Below, piece after piece: positions 30,273-38,470 of a stretch of 57,563 nucleotides of DNA. Both the position numbers and the translations under genes were made by a program. The stretch is from a virus. Numbering within the stretch: the stretch's first letter is position 1; each line of letters begins with the position of its first letter. The stretch is from the IMG/VR virus record IMGVR_UViG_3300027736_000054, positions 1 to 57,563 of that record; one strand, written 5' to 3'. The notes beneath the pieces were generated by a model, which was not told where the DNA came from, ran no database searches, and saw only the letters and a list, made by a program, of their open reading frames with translations.

Positions 30273-32048
30273 TTATCTATTTTTTAATTCGTAAATCTCT
30301 GCCTTCATTGATTCAATTTGTGCAGACAATTCTTTAACCGCATTAATCAAAGGCAAAACAAATGACTCCGTTGAAACGCCTTGTAAACCATCAGACTCAC
30401 GGACATTCCAACCAGCAAAGTGTTCAAAACCATGTTTGTCCATTGCGGCCTTAACTTCCTGCGCCATCAAGCCATACATTGTTGTAATTGTATCTTGAGT
30501 ATTTTCTTTGTTGTATCCAATTATGTTTTCTGGATATTCGTTATTGGGCCTCCAGTTATAAGACTTAACATTAATATCTTTAATAAAATTCAACCCAATT
30601 GCAACATCTTGTATATTCTTTTTAATCCTTATGTCGGAGGCTTTTGTCCAAGTAGCATTAGTATTAAATGCATTGTAAATATAATTTGTTCCTCCACTAC
30701 CAATACTTACGTAATTATTACCCTGACCAACACCATTTGTACCAATAACAATTTGGTTAAATGCGTCTACCACTGATGCGGCAGAATTAGAGCCAAGCAA
30801 AACATTGTTTGTGCCGGTTGTAATAGCAGTACCAGCAGACCACCCAAGCGCCGTATTACTGCTCCCCGTTGCGTACATTAAAGCTTCCAGTCCAACGGCG
30901 GTGCAATTATTGTTTGCACTACCAATACTCAAAGCCCAATCGCCCACGGCAACATTTTCACTGCCCGAATACATTTGCCCCATACTACTGTGTCCTAGGG
31001 CTGTATTACGACTACAGCTGCCTGAAAGCCTAAGGGTATTCCAGCCTATAGCAACATTTCTACTGCCAGTAGTTAAGTTTTTTAGTGTTTCAATGCCTAT
31101 AGCAATATTATAAGTTGCTGTTGTGGCCAACGTCATTGCGGAAGTGCCAAATGCTATATTGTTGTTCCCAGTGCTAATAGCTTGCAGTGAACCAACGCCA
31201 AATCTAAGATTGGTGCTTATATTGTTTTGACCTAAACCTATATTTACACTATTTATTGTTGCATCCGAAGTGGAGCTGTTTTTAATTAATTTACCAGTTG
31301 TGCCGTCAAAAAGAGCAACAGCACCGGTTGTTGCTGAAGCCGGACCAACAACATCACCAACACCAACTACAGCACCCCAAGTTGGAGCGCCGCCTGTATT
31401 TGCTACCAACACTTGACCAGTAATACCGGCAGATGTTGCTGCTGGAGCAACGCCGGGGCCGCCACCATAAAGAACACCGTATTGAGTTAGTGCCGCACTT
31501 GTTGCCCAAGTTGTTGCAGAATTAAAATAAGGTATGCCACCCGATGTTCCGGCAATAGTAAACGCCGGGGTTGTTGTTGCTGTAGCTACAGAAACAATAC
31601 CACCAGTCCATCCAACACTGGTAACTGTTCCGCCCCCACTAGAGCTGCCAACTTTTACAAAATCAGAACCATTCCAAGCAACAATGGCTTTTTCATTTTG
31701 AGCAATAGTTACACCCGTGGTTGGTCCAACACCCCTAAACACAATTGATTGAGCAGCAGTTGCGGCATTAATAACAATATAAACTTTACTTTGCGCTGGT
31801 GCTGTTATGTTTCTTGTAGTTGTGCCGCTTGCAGTTGCCCATTTAATAATGGCTTGTCTAGATTCGTTTGTAGCCAAAGCAGTTGTAGAAAGAACAATAT
31901 CAGCATCTGCTGTAATTGTTGTTGTACCCGCTATAGCAGAATCCAAAAGGGATGTAATGCTGTTATTTACAGTGTCTCCCCATGTTCCAGATAACTCACC
32001 GGTTACTGGAAGTGCTAAACCTAATAGTGACGTTGATGCCGTGGTCAT
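30273..32048 (-). CDS. Tail fibre with YadA-like repeats and S74 intramolecular chaperone
   Basis: The 591-residue protein has a beta-rich shaft and a run of short repeats such as NIAFGTSAM, NVAIGWNTL and NTALGHSSM, like the trimeric head repeats of YadA-type adhesins. It ends in a peptidase S74 domain. SDIRIKKNI near residue 470 holds the catalytic serine-aspartate pair used for self-cleavage, and a terminal coiled coil closes it. The domain guides trimerisation and is then released. It is a receptor-binding fibre candidate. Confidence 0.85.
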   Translation of the reverse strand: MTTASTSLLGLALPVTGELSGTWGDTVNNSITSLLDSAIAGTTTITADADIVLSTTALATNESRQAIIKWATASGTTTRNITAPAQSKVYIVINAATAAQSIVFRGVGPTTGVTIAQNEKAIVAWNGSDFVKVGSSSGGGTVTSVGWTGGIVSVATATTTPAFTIAGTSGGIPYFNSATTWATSAALTQYGVLYGGGPGVAPAATSAGITGQVLVANTGGAPTWGAVVGVGDVVGPASATTGAVALFDGTTGKLIKNSSTSDATINSVNIGLGQNNISTNLRFGVGSLQAISTGNNNIAFGTSAMTLATTATYNIAIGIETLKNLTTGSRNVAIGWNTLRLSGSCSRNTALGHSSMGQMYSGSENVAVGDWALSIGSANNNCTAVGLEALMYATGSSNTALGWSAGTAITTGTNNVLLGSNSAASVVDAFNQIVIGTNGVGQGNNYVSIGSGGTNYIYNAFNTNATWTKASDIRIKKNIQDVAIGLNFIKDINVKSYNWRPNNEYPENIIGYNKENTQDTITTMYGLMAQEVKAAMDKHGFEHFAGWNVRESDGLQGVSTESFVLPLINAVKELSAQIESMKAEIYELKNR

Positions 32049-32464
32049 TAAATTGAACTCCTAATTAAAGCTGTTGTAACCGTGTTCTCAGGCATCGTAA
32101 TCAAAAATGTTCCTGCTGATGTTTTGTCTGAGCCAAAATCCAAAACAGCAATAGACCGATTTGCTTTGCTTGAGTTGTAAATTAACGCACATCTTGCGGT
32201 AATAGTACCAGTCCAAGAAACATTAAGAAATCCTACATAAGCCGTATAGCCTGATGAATTTACTGTAATGCCAGTTAAGGTAGACCCGCCAGCAGAATAA
32301 CTTCCACCGCTTGCCTCATTAGTTACCGAGTATGCAGTTGTATCCGCATTCAAATTAGCATTAGCTGTAAACAAAGCTATCTTAATAACATCCGTAGTTA
32401 AGTCGTGGATACCTTTATATAACTCCACTTTAAAGCTAGTGGTCTGAGTTTGAACTATGCTCAT
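32048..32464 (-). CDS. Small beta-rich virion protein
   Basis: The 138-residue product contains LYKGIHDLTTDVIKIALF near the start and then beta strands ending in TFLITMPENTVTTALI. Similar short proteins are often encoded beside fibre genes. It shares four-base or one-base overlaps with both neighbours. A fibre attachment or decoration role is inferred from place. Confidence 0.5.
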   Translation of the reverse strand: MSIVQTQTTSFKVELYKGIHDLTTDVIKIALFTANANLNADTTAYSVTNEASGGSYSAGGSTLTGITVNSSGYTAYVGFLNVSWTGTITARCALIYNSSKANRSIAVLDFGSDKTSAGTFLITMPENTVTTALIRSSI

Positions 32465-33114
32465 TGAACTTGAGTCCTAGTCTGACCATCACGATATGTA
32501 TCCATACGTTGTTTACCATCTCCCAAATTCTTGAGAAGAGCAATAGATTGAAGATACATATCTTGGTAAAACTTAATAAGGTCTGGTTCGCCTTTCATGT
32601 AGCGAATAGCCTCAACCATTGTTCCATTAAGCAAAGCAGAATCAAAATATTCACCAAGCCAAGTTGTATTGGCTGTGACAATAGATTCTGGGTAACCAAA
32701 ATAAGTTAAAAAAACACCAAAAACCGCATTAGGTGTTGGGCCTAAACCAAATCTAAGAGCGTTTACGTTTGTAGCCTGAGTGCCATACAAAGAATAATGT
32801 TTAGGCACACCAGTAACAACCGGATTTGGATATGCTTCTTGCATAAAATTAGCGTCTTTATTTAATAAATAAATATAGTCGCCGCCGCTATTAGGGTAGA
32901 TGGCTAATGAAAAAGTAGATAAAAAATCACTTGGCGCATTTATATACTGGTCGCCATTTACGGTAGCCAATATAGATGTTTTACGCAAGTTTGTAAGCTG
33001 AACAGTATTATAAATACGCTGTTCAGCCTGTTTAATCATTGTGTTCATGTCTGCCGTAAGAAACGTATTCTCACAGTAATCAGAAACAGCAGTGACTAAC
33101 TCTGTGTATGTCAT
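32461..33114 (-). CDS. Tail adaptor protein (gp6/gp11-like)
   Basis: The 217-residue protein begins with a helical bundle (YTELVTAVSDYCENTF, TMIKQAEQRIYNTV). It continues into beta segments with PSDFLSTFSLAIYP, a pattern of the phage adaptor or tail tubular A-like proteins that dock on the portal. A second connector-like protein is encoded at 33947-34882, so one may serve as adaptor and the other as head completion protein. Confidence 0.65.
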   Translation of the reverse strand: MTYTELVTAVSDYCENTFLTADMNTMIKQAEQRIYNTVQLTNLRKTSILATVNGDQYINAPSDFLSTFSLAIYPNSGGDYIYLLNKDANFMQEAYPNPVVTGVPKHYSLYGTQATNVNALRFGLGPTPNAVFGVFLTYFGYPESIVTANTTWLGEYFDSALLNGTMVEAIRYMKGEPDLIKFYQDMYLQSIALLKNLGDGKQRMDTYRDGQTRTQVQ

Positions 33115-33368
33115 GCCATCGGACCTCTAGACTTAATGCCTTTAGTCGCCGCCCCATAACCACGCATAGTAATGCCGTCAGTTTTAACGTTGCCGTTATT
33201 GCCAATAGCAACACCACCATTTAATGGCGCCCAGTTTTCTCTGCTTGGCATTTTTACAGGCAAACCAACATCATTAATGTTGACAGTTTTACCACTCATT
33301 GTGTGAGGTTTGGCATAAACGCTGGCATCGCCAACTTCTTTGCCCATTATTTTTTTAGAAAAACCCAT
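33111..33368 (-). CDS. Small basic virion-region protein
   Basis: The 85-residue product is basic and glycine-rich and ends in MRGYGAATKGIKSRGPMA. The ending loosely resembles the C-terminal tag found in four nearby proteins. The start overlaps the stop of the 59-residue gene (TAATG). Such small proteins are common between the connector genes of related phages, but no function is known to me. Confidence 0.55.
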   Translation of the reverse strand: MGFSKKIMGKEVGDASVYAKPHTMSGKTVNINDVGLPVKMPSRENWAPLNGGVAIGNNGNVKTDGITMRGYGAATKGIKSRGPMA

Positions 33369-33547
33369 TATTTGCTCCCCTGATTATTGGCACGAGCCAT
33401 ATTTCGACCAACAGATTTCATCTGGTCGGTAGTCACGCCACCTTTGGCAAATTTGGTTGGCTTCATTCCTTTGTGCATTTTTTTCTCATGCTTATTAATC
33501 ATTGAGCCAACCATCTTTTTGTCCTGTTTTAAATCCGCTTTATCCAT
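33368..33547 (-). CDS. 59-residue lysine/methionine-rich protein
   Basis: This frame runs from the ATG at 33547 to a TAA sharing one base with the next ATG. The product is highly basic (KHEKKMHKGMKPTKFAKGG) and contains the FAKGGV motif that recurs in several virion proteins here. It is short but fits tightly between genes. Nucleic-acid or capsid contact is possible. Confidence 0.6.
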   Translation of the reverse strand: MDKADLKQDKKMVGSMINKHEKKMHKGMKPTKFAKGGVTTDQMKSVGRNMARANNQGSK

Positions 33548-33556
33548 GTTTTACTC

Positions 33557-33946
33557 CTAAGTTACCGTTACCGTTACTGTACCAACAATTGCCGTAGAAA
33601 CCAAGTAATTTGGTGTTAAAGCAGCATCAAATTGACTAGCCCCACCCACCGGACTCCATCCCCACTGAATATCTCTTGAACCACCTGTTGGGTTCCCGCT
33701 TGCATTTGGTCCAGCCGTAACATACGTTGAGTCTGGTCTTGGTTGCAAAACACCTTGCGGGTCATCTACAGGATACATTCCCAATTGAAGTTGAGGTTGG
33801 TCTGGGTCCCAACACTCAGGACAAACCTTTAGTTGATACAGCTTTAATTTAATAACTTCAAACTTCAACTGTTTTAACTTAAAGCGTTGCCCGCACCGGT
33901 CACACTCAGCAATGGAAAATTTACCAGAGGAAAACCGATTACCCAT
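33557..33946 (-). CDS. Zinc-ribbon head/connector-region protein
   Basis: The 129-residue product has CDRCG near residue 15 and CPECW near 38, a treble-clef type zinc ribbon, followed by a proline-rich and beta-rich tail. It lies one base from the connector gene. Short zinc-ribbon proteins are found in this position in related phages and are thought to be structural, but the exact role is unknown. Confidence 0.6.
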   Translation of the reverse strand: MGNRFSSGKFSIAECDRCGQRFKLKQLKFEVIKLKLYQLKVCPECWDPDQPQLQLGMYPVDDPQGVLQPRPDSTYVTAGPNASGNPTGGSRDIQWGWSPVGGASQFDAALTPNYLVSTAIVGTVTVTVT

Positions 33947-34882
33947 TTAAGGCGTACTCCCCCCAATAAACGATTGCAGGGGCACCAAGCGCAAAGCAGC
34001 TTTTTCGTGGTCTTCCCCTGCCGCCAAGTTAAATTGTTCGTCATACGCCTGTTTAAGCATATCCATGCGTGTCTGTAACTCAGGAACCTTCATGGCTATG
34101 TAGTAAGCCAATCCAGCCGCCAAAGCAGGCAAGAATCTAAAATTCATATCAGAAGTTTGAATGCCGCTTCCAGCATCTTGAACTCTTCTCATGCGGTAAT
34201 AAACAAACTGATAAGTTGTAGAGTTATCTGGAGTGGGCCACAAAGTTACCGCAGGCAATTGCGCTACATATATAGCTGTAGTGCTTGTGTGTGATGCTGC
34301 CGTTGTATCGTTTTGACCCCTAAAACAACCACCAAGATTGTTTCCGTCTACATAACCATAATAAATTACTTCACTATCAATTTTAATAAAACCAGAAGAC
34401 GCCAATCCTACGGTTGTATTTAATGTAATTGTTGTGTCGGTAGCGGTTAATGTTTCGTTTAAAGTCGATGAAGTTGGGTTTGTTTCCCCAGATAACCTCT
34501 GAATCCATACCTGAATAGGCCGAGCCTGAGTCAGCTTGTTAGGTATCGTGGCATAAGTAGAAACACTAATACGAGTAATTGTTAAGTCAGCCTGTGTGCT
34601 GGCGCTATTTGCCCCCGTGCGAATCACATGGTCTAACAAATCAATCGTATCTAATGGCAATGCATATGTGCTTAAGCCGGGCACCAAGTCAATAACCCCC
34701 GCCTCAATTGTCCACATATTTAAACCACGATTAGCCCACTCAATAGTCATCAGGTTCATTGACCTACGAGCAGTTCTTAAATCGTAGCCACTGCGCATTT
34801 CACGACCAGCCCTCTCCCATGCTTCTTCGGCAATCTCCGTGAAGTCCATATTAAAAGAAGTAGAGCCAGTGGTGTATGCCAT
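33947..34882 (-). CDS. Head-tail connector/tail accessory protein
   Basis: The 311-residue protein has an N-terminal helical part (AEEAWERAGREMRSGYDLR) and a central beta-rich insertion. A C-terminal helical part follows (FRFLPALAAGLAYYIAMKVP, LKQAYDEQFNLAAGE). This is the arrangement of P22 gp4-like tail accessory factors and similar adaptors that close the portal. Its neighbours are zinc-ribbon and small basic proteins. I am fairly confident of a connector role, less so of the exact family. Confidence 0.65.
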   Translation of the reverse strand: MAYTTGSTSFNMDFTEIAEEAWERAGREMRSGYDLRTARRSMNLMTIEWANRGLNMWTIEAGVIDLVPGLSTYALPLDTIDLLDHVIRTGANSASTQADLTITRISVSTYATIPNKLTQARPIQVWIQRLSGETNPTSSTLNETLTATDTTITLNTTVGLASSGFIKIDSEVIYYGYVDGNNLGGCFRGQNDTTAASHTSTTAIYVAQLPAVTLWPTPDNSTTYQFVYYRMRRVQDAGSGIQTSDMNFRFLPALAAGLAYYIAMKVPELQTRMDMLKQAYDEQFNLAAGEDHEKAALRLVPLQSFIGGSTP

Positions 34883-35127
34883 TATTTTGCAGTCTTCATT
34901 GAATTAATAAATGCTTGCTTTGTTGGTGCGCCTTTACTTCCGGGCTTTCTCATCTTCTCACCTGAACCAGCGGCAATCCTTTTTTTCTTTGCATTGATGT
35001 TGTCATACAAACCGGCTTTGCCACCTTCAGAAAAGTTGGTAAAGTCCGTGTTATCACGGCGCTTTGCCTTCTTTCCTTTTGGCATCTTAGAGGGGTTAAT
35101 ATCCCCCATGCCACGGCTTGCTTTCAT
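34882..35127 (-). CDS. Small basic glycine/lysine-rich protein
   Basis: The 81-residue product has GMGDINPSKMPKGKKAKRRD at the start, FSEGGKAGLYDNINAKKKR in the middle and KPGSKGAPTKQAF near the end. It is strongly basic and probably partly disordered. It overlaps both neighbouring genes. It could be a minor capsid or DNA-contacting protein. Confidence 0.6.
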   Translation of the reverse strand: MKASRGMGDINPSKMPKGKKAKRRDNTDFTNFSEGGKAGLYDNINAKKKRIAAGSGEKMRKPGSKGAPTKQAFINSMKTAK

Positions 35128-35699
35128 ACCATTCGGCCTTTAGTCTTGCCACGCTGGGCAATACCATCACCACGTTTAGAAGCAGAAGAACCACTAGAAT
35201 TTTTAGAAGAAGGCACTTTCCCACCGTCTTTCATTTTAAAGCCTGCTCTTAGTCTATTAACAACACCGCTCAATTTTCCGCCAATATTAGAAGCAACTGG
35301 TGCCGCAGGTGCTGGATTTTGAATTGCTTGAGCTGCCATTTGTCCTAGTTTAGAACCCATAGAAGTTGAGGGCGCAGGCATAGAAGTTGATGGCGCAGGT
35401 GCTGCCGCAGGTTCGGCTCTGCTTATAGCACCTCGTATCATTTTAGACAAACCTCCAAAAGCATACTTTTGCTCTGGCCGAACCTTTGAATACTTTTCAA
35501 AATCTTTATCTTCAGCGGCTTGACGCTTTGCTGCATCAGTCATAGGCATAAGGTAGTCTCTAGGATTTGCACCGGCTTTAGGAGGGCGAGCAAGTCCAAG
35601 CTGCTCTTCACTAGGGTCCACCGGAGTTTTAGAAGGTCGAGAAAGTCCAAGCTGTATATCGCTTAAATCTTGCTGTTTTTGTTTTCGCAAATCAGGCAT
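35124..35699 (-). CDS. Low-complexity virion-region protein with C-terminal GKTKG tag
   Basis: The 191-residue product has internal duplications (QLGLSRPSK/QLGLARPPK and APSTSM twice), a YAFGGLSKMI motif and an alanine/proline-rich centre. It ends in SKRGDGIAQRGKTKGRMV, the tag shared with the proteins at 35709, 36088 and 37125. Probably disordered. The shared ending in otherwise different proteins suggests a common docking or packaging signal. Confidence 0.55.
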   Translation of the reverse strand: MPDLRKQKQQDLSDIQLGLSRPSKTPVDPSEEQLGLARPPKAGANPRDYLMPMTDAAKRQAAEDKDFEKYSKVRPEQKYAFGGLSKMIRGAISRAEPAAAPAPSTSMPAPSTSMGSKLGQMAAQAIQNPAPAAPVASNIGGKLSGVVNRLRAGFKMKDGGKVPSSKNSSGSSASKRGDGIAQRGKTKGRMV

Positions 35700-35708
35700 G
35701 ATAACTCC

Positions 35709-36086
35709 TTAACAGGCTTTGCCGCCTTTAGCTAACATTTTACCTTTGGTCTTGCCTTTTGTAGCAACCCCATCGGCACGGCTAGAAGCAGAACCGCCTT
35801 TGGCGTAACCACCCATATTCATTTTCTTAGCGACTCCGCCTTTTTTCATAGGCATAGGTGCAGCAGGAGCAGCGCCCATAGAGGCTTTCTTTTTAGCCAT
35901 CATCATTGCCATCATTTTTGGGTCCATCTTTGTAGCCATATCACCACCTCTTTTAAAAGTTTTGCCTTTATCGGCGTTTGAAAAATCTTTACCCACTGAT
36001 TGTGGAACTCCTGCTTTCTTGGCAAACGCTGGATTATGGGCCACCGCCTCCATGAATCTATGTTGTTTTGCTGATGTGCTAGGCAT
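35709..36086 (-). CDS. Basic methionine/lysine-rich protein with GKTKG tag
   Basis: I start at the ATG at 36086, two bases from the previous stop; the longer frame to 36239 lies inside the previous gene. The 125-residue product opens with TSAKQHRFMEAVAHNPAFAK, a segment known from small phage proteins. It then becomes very rich in methionine, lysine and glycine. Near the end it carries RADGVATKGKTKGKM, a version of the shared tag, followed by a short extension ending in cysteine. A capsid-associated basic protein is plausible. Confidence 0.6.
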   Translation of the reverse strand: MPSTSAKQHRFMEAVAHNPAFAKKAGVPQSVGKDFSNADKGKTFKRGGDMATKMDPKMMAMMMAKKKASMGAAPAAPMPMKKGGVAKKMNMGGYAKGGSASSRADGVATKGKTKGKMLAKGGKAC

Positions 36087-36087
36087 C

Positions 36088-36882
36088 TCAGCACATTTTC
36101 CCACGGGTTTTACCCCGTTGAGCAATACCATCTCCACGACTAGATGCGGAAACTTTACCGCCACTTTTAAATCTATCTCTGTATTTAGCGTTTTTAGCTT
36201 CTGCTCTTTCTCTAGACAAACGCTGTCCGGTGGTTTCATAGTTTTTAAAGGAATCTCCTATGCCACTAGCCGCTGAACTAGCCGCTGAACCAATTCCTTT
36301 ACCAATTGTTTCAACGGCACTTGGCCCATCTTCGGTGGTTCTTTGAATCTTACCCTTAAAGTCCCGATAAGTTGAACCCTTTGGCGCAGTAGAAGATTGT
36401 TTTTCTTGAGCGGCGCTTATTTTAGAACCAGCCATATTAACGTCATCTGCGGAAGCTCTTAAATTGGCTGCTCGCTCTTTTTCACGTTGTTTCATAGCAT
36501 CCAAAACCGCTTTACCGCCTTCTTGGTCATAAGCGCCAGTACGTGGCGATTTTACTTTTTTAACCTCTGCCGCAGAAGATTTAGAGGCAGTTGTTGATGC
36601 TGACGAAGATTGAGGAACATAATCACCCATATCTTCTTTTGCTTCTACTGGAGATGGCAGTGGTCGAGGAGTTCCTTCGCTTCTATTGATTGGAACGGGT
36701 GTTGGAGCGGCTTCTGGTTTACTAACAGGCGTAAATTTTTTATCTTCTACCGGGGGTAATGCATCAGGAACAGCCTTGCGCATACGAGCAAGAATAAAAG
36801 GGTCTGTTCGGTCTGCACCACCCAACCATTTTTCTTGTTCTGCGGTAAATCCACCAGTATCAAAACGTTTAGTCTTTTTCAT
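36088..36882 (-). CDS. Charged, mostly disordered virion-region protein with GKTRG tag
   Basis: The 264-residue product starts with RFDTGGFTAEQEKWLGGADR and has a proline/serine-rich middle. It ends in FKSGGKVSASSRGDG followed by IAQRGKTRGKMC. The last 15 residues match the shared C-terminal tag. No folded domain is recognisable. It lies between the coiled-coil membrane protein and the basic protein, all tightly packed. Confidence 0.55.
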   Translation of the reverse strand: MKKTKRFDTGGFTAEQEKWLGGADRTDPFILARMRKAVPDALPPVEDKKFTPVSKPEAAPTPVPINRSEGTPRPLPSPVEAKEDMGDYVPQSSSASTTASKSSAAEVKKVKSPRTGAYDQEGGKAVLDAMKQREKERAANLRASADDVNMAGSKISAAQEKQSSTAPKGSTYRDFKGKIQRTTEDGPSAVETIGKGIGSAASSAASGIGDSFKNYETTGQRLSRERAEAKNAKYRDRFKSGGKVSASSRGDGIAQRGKTRGKMC

Positions 36883-36885
36883 TTA

Positions 36886-37125
36886 TCACCCCTTTTGTTG
36901 AATAAGTTGGTCAATTTTTGCTTCAAGTTTGTTAAAGCGTTGGTCAATGTGGTCAGTAATTCTTTGCACTTCTGAGTTAGTAACGTAATCACGGGCAATC
37001 TCCTCACGAGTAATGTTTAAGAGGCGTTCAAGTCTTTTAATATCCTCGAACTTTTCACGAAGAAAAAACCACAATGCGCCCATAAGGAGCGATAGTGCGG
37101 CTGACCATATGGTGTTGATATCCAT
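36886..37125 (-). CDS. Single-span membrane protein with coiled coil
   Basis: The 79-residue product uses the ATG at 37125, overlapping the previous stop as TGATG; an adjacent TTG is less likely. One membrane span (IWSAALSLLMGALWFFL) is followed by a helix of the form RLLNITREEIARDYVT and a coiled coil with regular leucine/isoleucine spacing. I have seen this pattern in many phages near capsid or lysis genes, without known function. Confidence 0.6.
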   Translation of the reverse strand: MDINTIWSAALSLLMGALWFFLREKFEDIKRLERLLNITREEIARDYVTNSEVQRITDHIDQRFNKLEAKIDQLIQQKG

Positions 37126-37439
37126 CAAACAAACCTACCTTTGGTTTTTCCCTTTGTAACACAACCATCTGCCTGTGTCACATACCCACCACCAGCACAG
37201 TTCCATGCCCGCAAAGATTTGTTAATCCTGCTATCTGGGTCATTGGCCGTTTTTGCTGATGTGAGTTTCTTTTTCATTCCTGACATCCTTGCACAGAACG
37301 AATCTTTGCGTGAACCACCCTCTGGTTGAGGCGCTTTTAAATTCATCCCTTGTTTTTTTGCAGACGCTCTCCCTTTAGCATTTAAGCCACCACTAGGGTT
37401 TTTTCCCTCTTTACGCTGCCATGCTGGAGTCTTTGCCAT
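37125..37439 (-). CDS. DUF6321-like protein with GKTKG tag
   Basis: The 104-residue basic protein contains RKDSFCARMSGMKKKLTSAK and DPDSRINKSLRAWNC, the conserved core I recall from DUF6321 phage proteins. It ends in TQADGCVTKGKTKGRFV, the fourth instance of the shared C-terminal tag. Function unknown; three cysteines could bind metal. The short gap (37440-37483) separates it from the glycine-rich gene trio. Confidence 0.65.
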   Translation of the reverse strand: MAKTPAWQRKEGKNPSGGLNAKGRASAKKQGMNLKAPQPEGGSRKDSFCARMSGMKKKLTSAKTANDPDSRINKSLRAWNCAGGGYVTQADGCVTKGKTKGRFV

Positions 37440-37483
37440 AATGTCTTGACTTTACTTTGTTTTTGTGTTTTATGCAATTAATT

Positions 37484-38467
37484 TTACCAACTTGTAATGA
37501 TAACCAAACCATCACCACCATCGCCCCCTTTGCCGCCTGTTGTTCCAGTGAATCCACCACCGCCACCACCTCCGCCACAGCCGTAAGCGGCTTTGCCTCC
37601 TGCGCCGCCTATGTCGGCTACTGTGCCCGTTGCTCCGCAGCCAGCGCCCCCGCCTCCAACGCCCCCAATAAACAACATCATTTTTGGAAACACCTGAAAA
37701 CCGTTTGAGCCGTTATCTCCTGCTCCGCCTCCAGCAGAGCCTCCATTAGCTATGGCGGTTGCAGGCCAACCTGCAATAACAGTAGTCATTCTTCCGCCAT
37801 TGCCACCCGAACCATTTGCAGCCGCATATCCGCCCCCGCCACCCCCGCCACAAGTAATTGACCCTGTTGTTGGATAAGTAATACTATTACCCGGATTGCC
37901 GTTAATTCCTCCGCCAGCACTACCCGCCTGTCCAGCAACACCTACAGATCCTGTAGCTGTAGAGTAAGCAGTTCCCAATGCTGCTAAAGGTTGACTTGCT
38001 ATACCAATACTAGAAGCAGCAGGTCCAGCAGCACCCCCTGCACTAGCAGTTCCTGCTCCTCCCGGATCGCCTGTATTTACGTTAATTAAATAATAATTAG
38101 CTATAGACGAAATGGGACAAATAGATACTACAGAAGGTTGACAAGAGCCTCCAGCAGACCCAACTGCCCCTCCAGCACCTCCATAACCTATAGACACATA
38201 TAACGTATCAGGTAAATCAAAAGCCAAAAAGAAAGAACTAACATGACCACCAGAACCACCACCACCGCCGCCACCTGCTGAACCTGCACCGCCAGCAAAA
38301 CCACCACCTCCGCCACTTCCAGCGGCAATAGCTAAAATATGAATAAATCCAACACCCCTTGGTTTAGTCCATATTCCCCATCTTACACTGGCAGAGGAGT
38401 ATGTATTAGCAGTAAAAATCTGTTGATCTACTTTTTGATTTGTTGGTAAGTTATTTAAATCAAGCAT
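37484..38467 (-). CDS. Glycine-rich receptor-binding protein candidate, copy 3
   Basis: The 327-residue product begins with LDLNNLPTNQKVDQQIF, has a short beta region (IWTKPRGVGFIHILAI) and then long glycine-rich stretches alternating with serine, alanine and hydrophobic residues. It ends in GGDGGDGLVIITSW. Glycine-rich sandwiches of this type form the tips of T-even-like adhesins such as S16 gp38. Two paralogues precede it head to tail, so this set looks like an expanded adhesin locus. Confidence 0.6.
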   Translation of the reverse strand: MLDLNNLPTNQKVDQQIFTANTYSSASVRWGIWTKPRGVGFIHILAIAAGSGGGGGFAGGAGSAGGGGGGGSGGHVSSFFLAFDLPDTLYVSIGYGGAGGAVGSAGGSCQPSVVSICPISSIANYYLINVNTGDPGGAGTASAGGAAGPAASSIGIASQPLAALGTAYSTATGSVGVAGQAGSAGGGINGNPGNSITYPTTGSITCGGGGGGGYAAANGSGGNGGRMTTVIAGWPATAIANGGSAGGGAGDNGSNGFQVFPKMMLFIGGVGGGGAGCGATGTVADIGGAGGKAAYGCGGGGGGGGFTGTTGGKGGDGGDGLVIITSW

Positions 38468-38470
38468 ATA

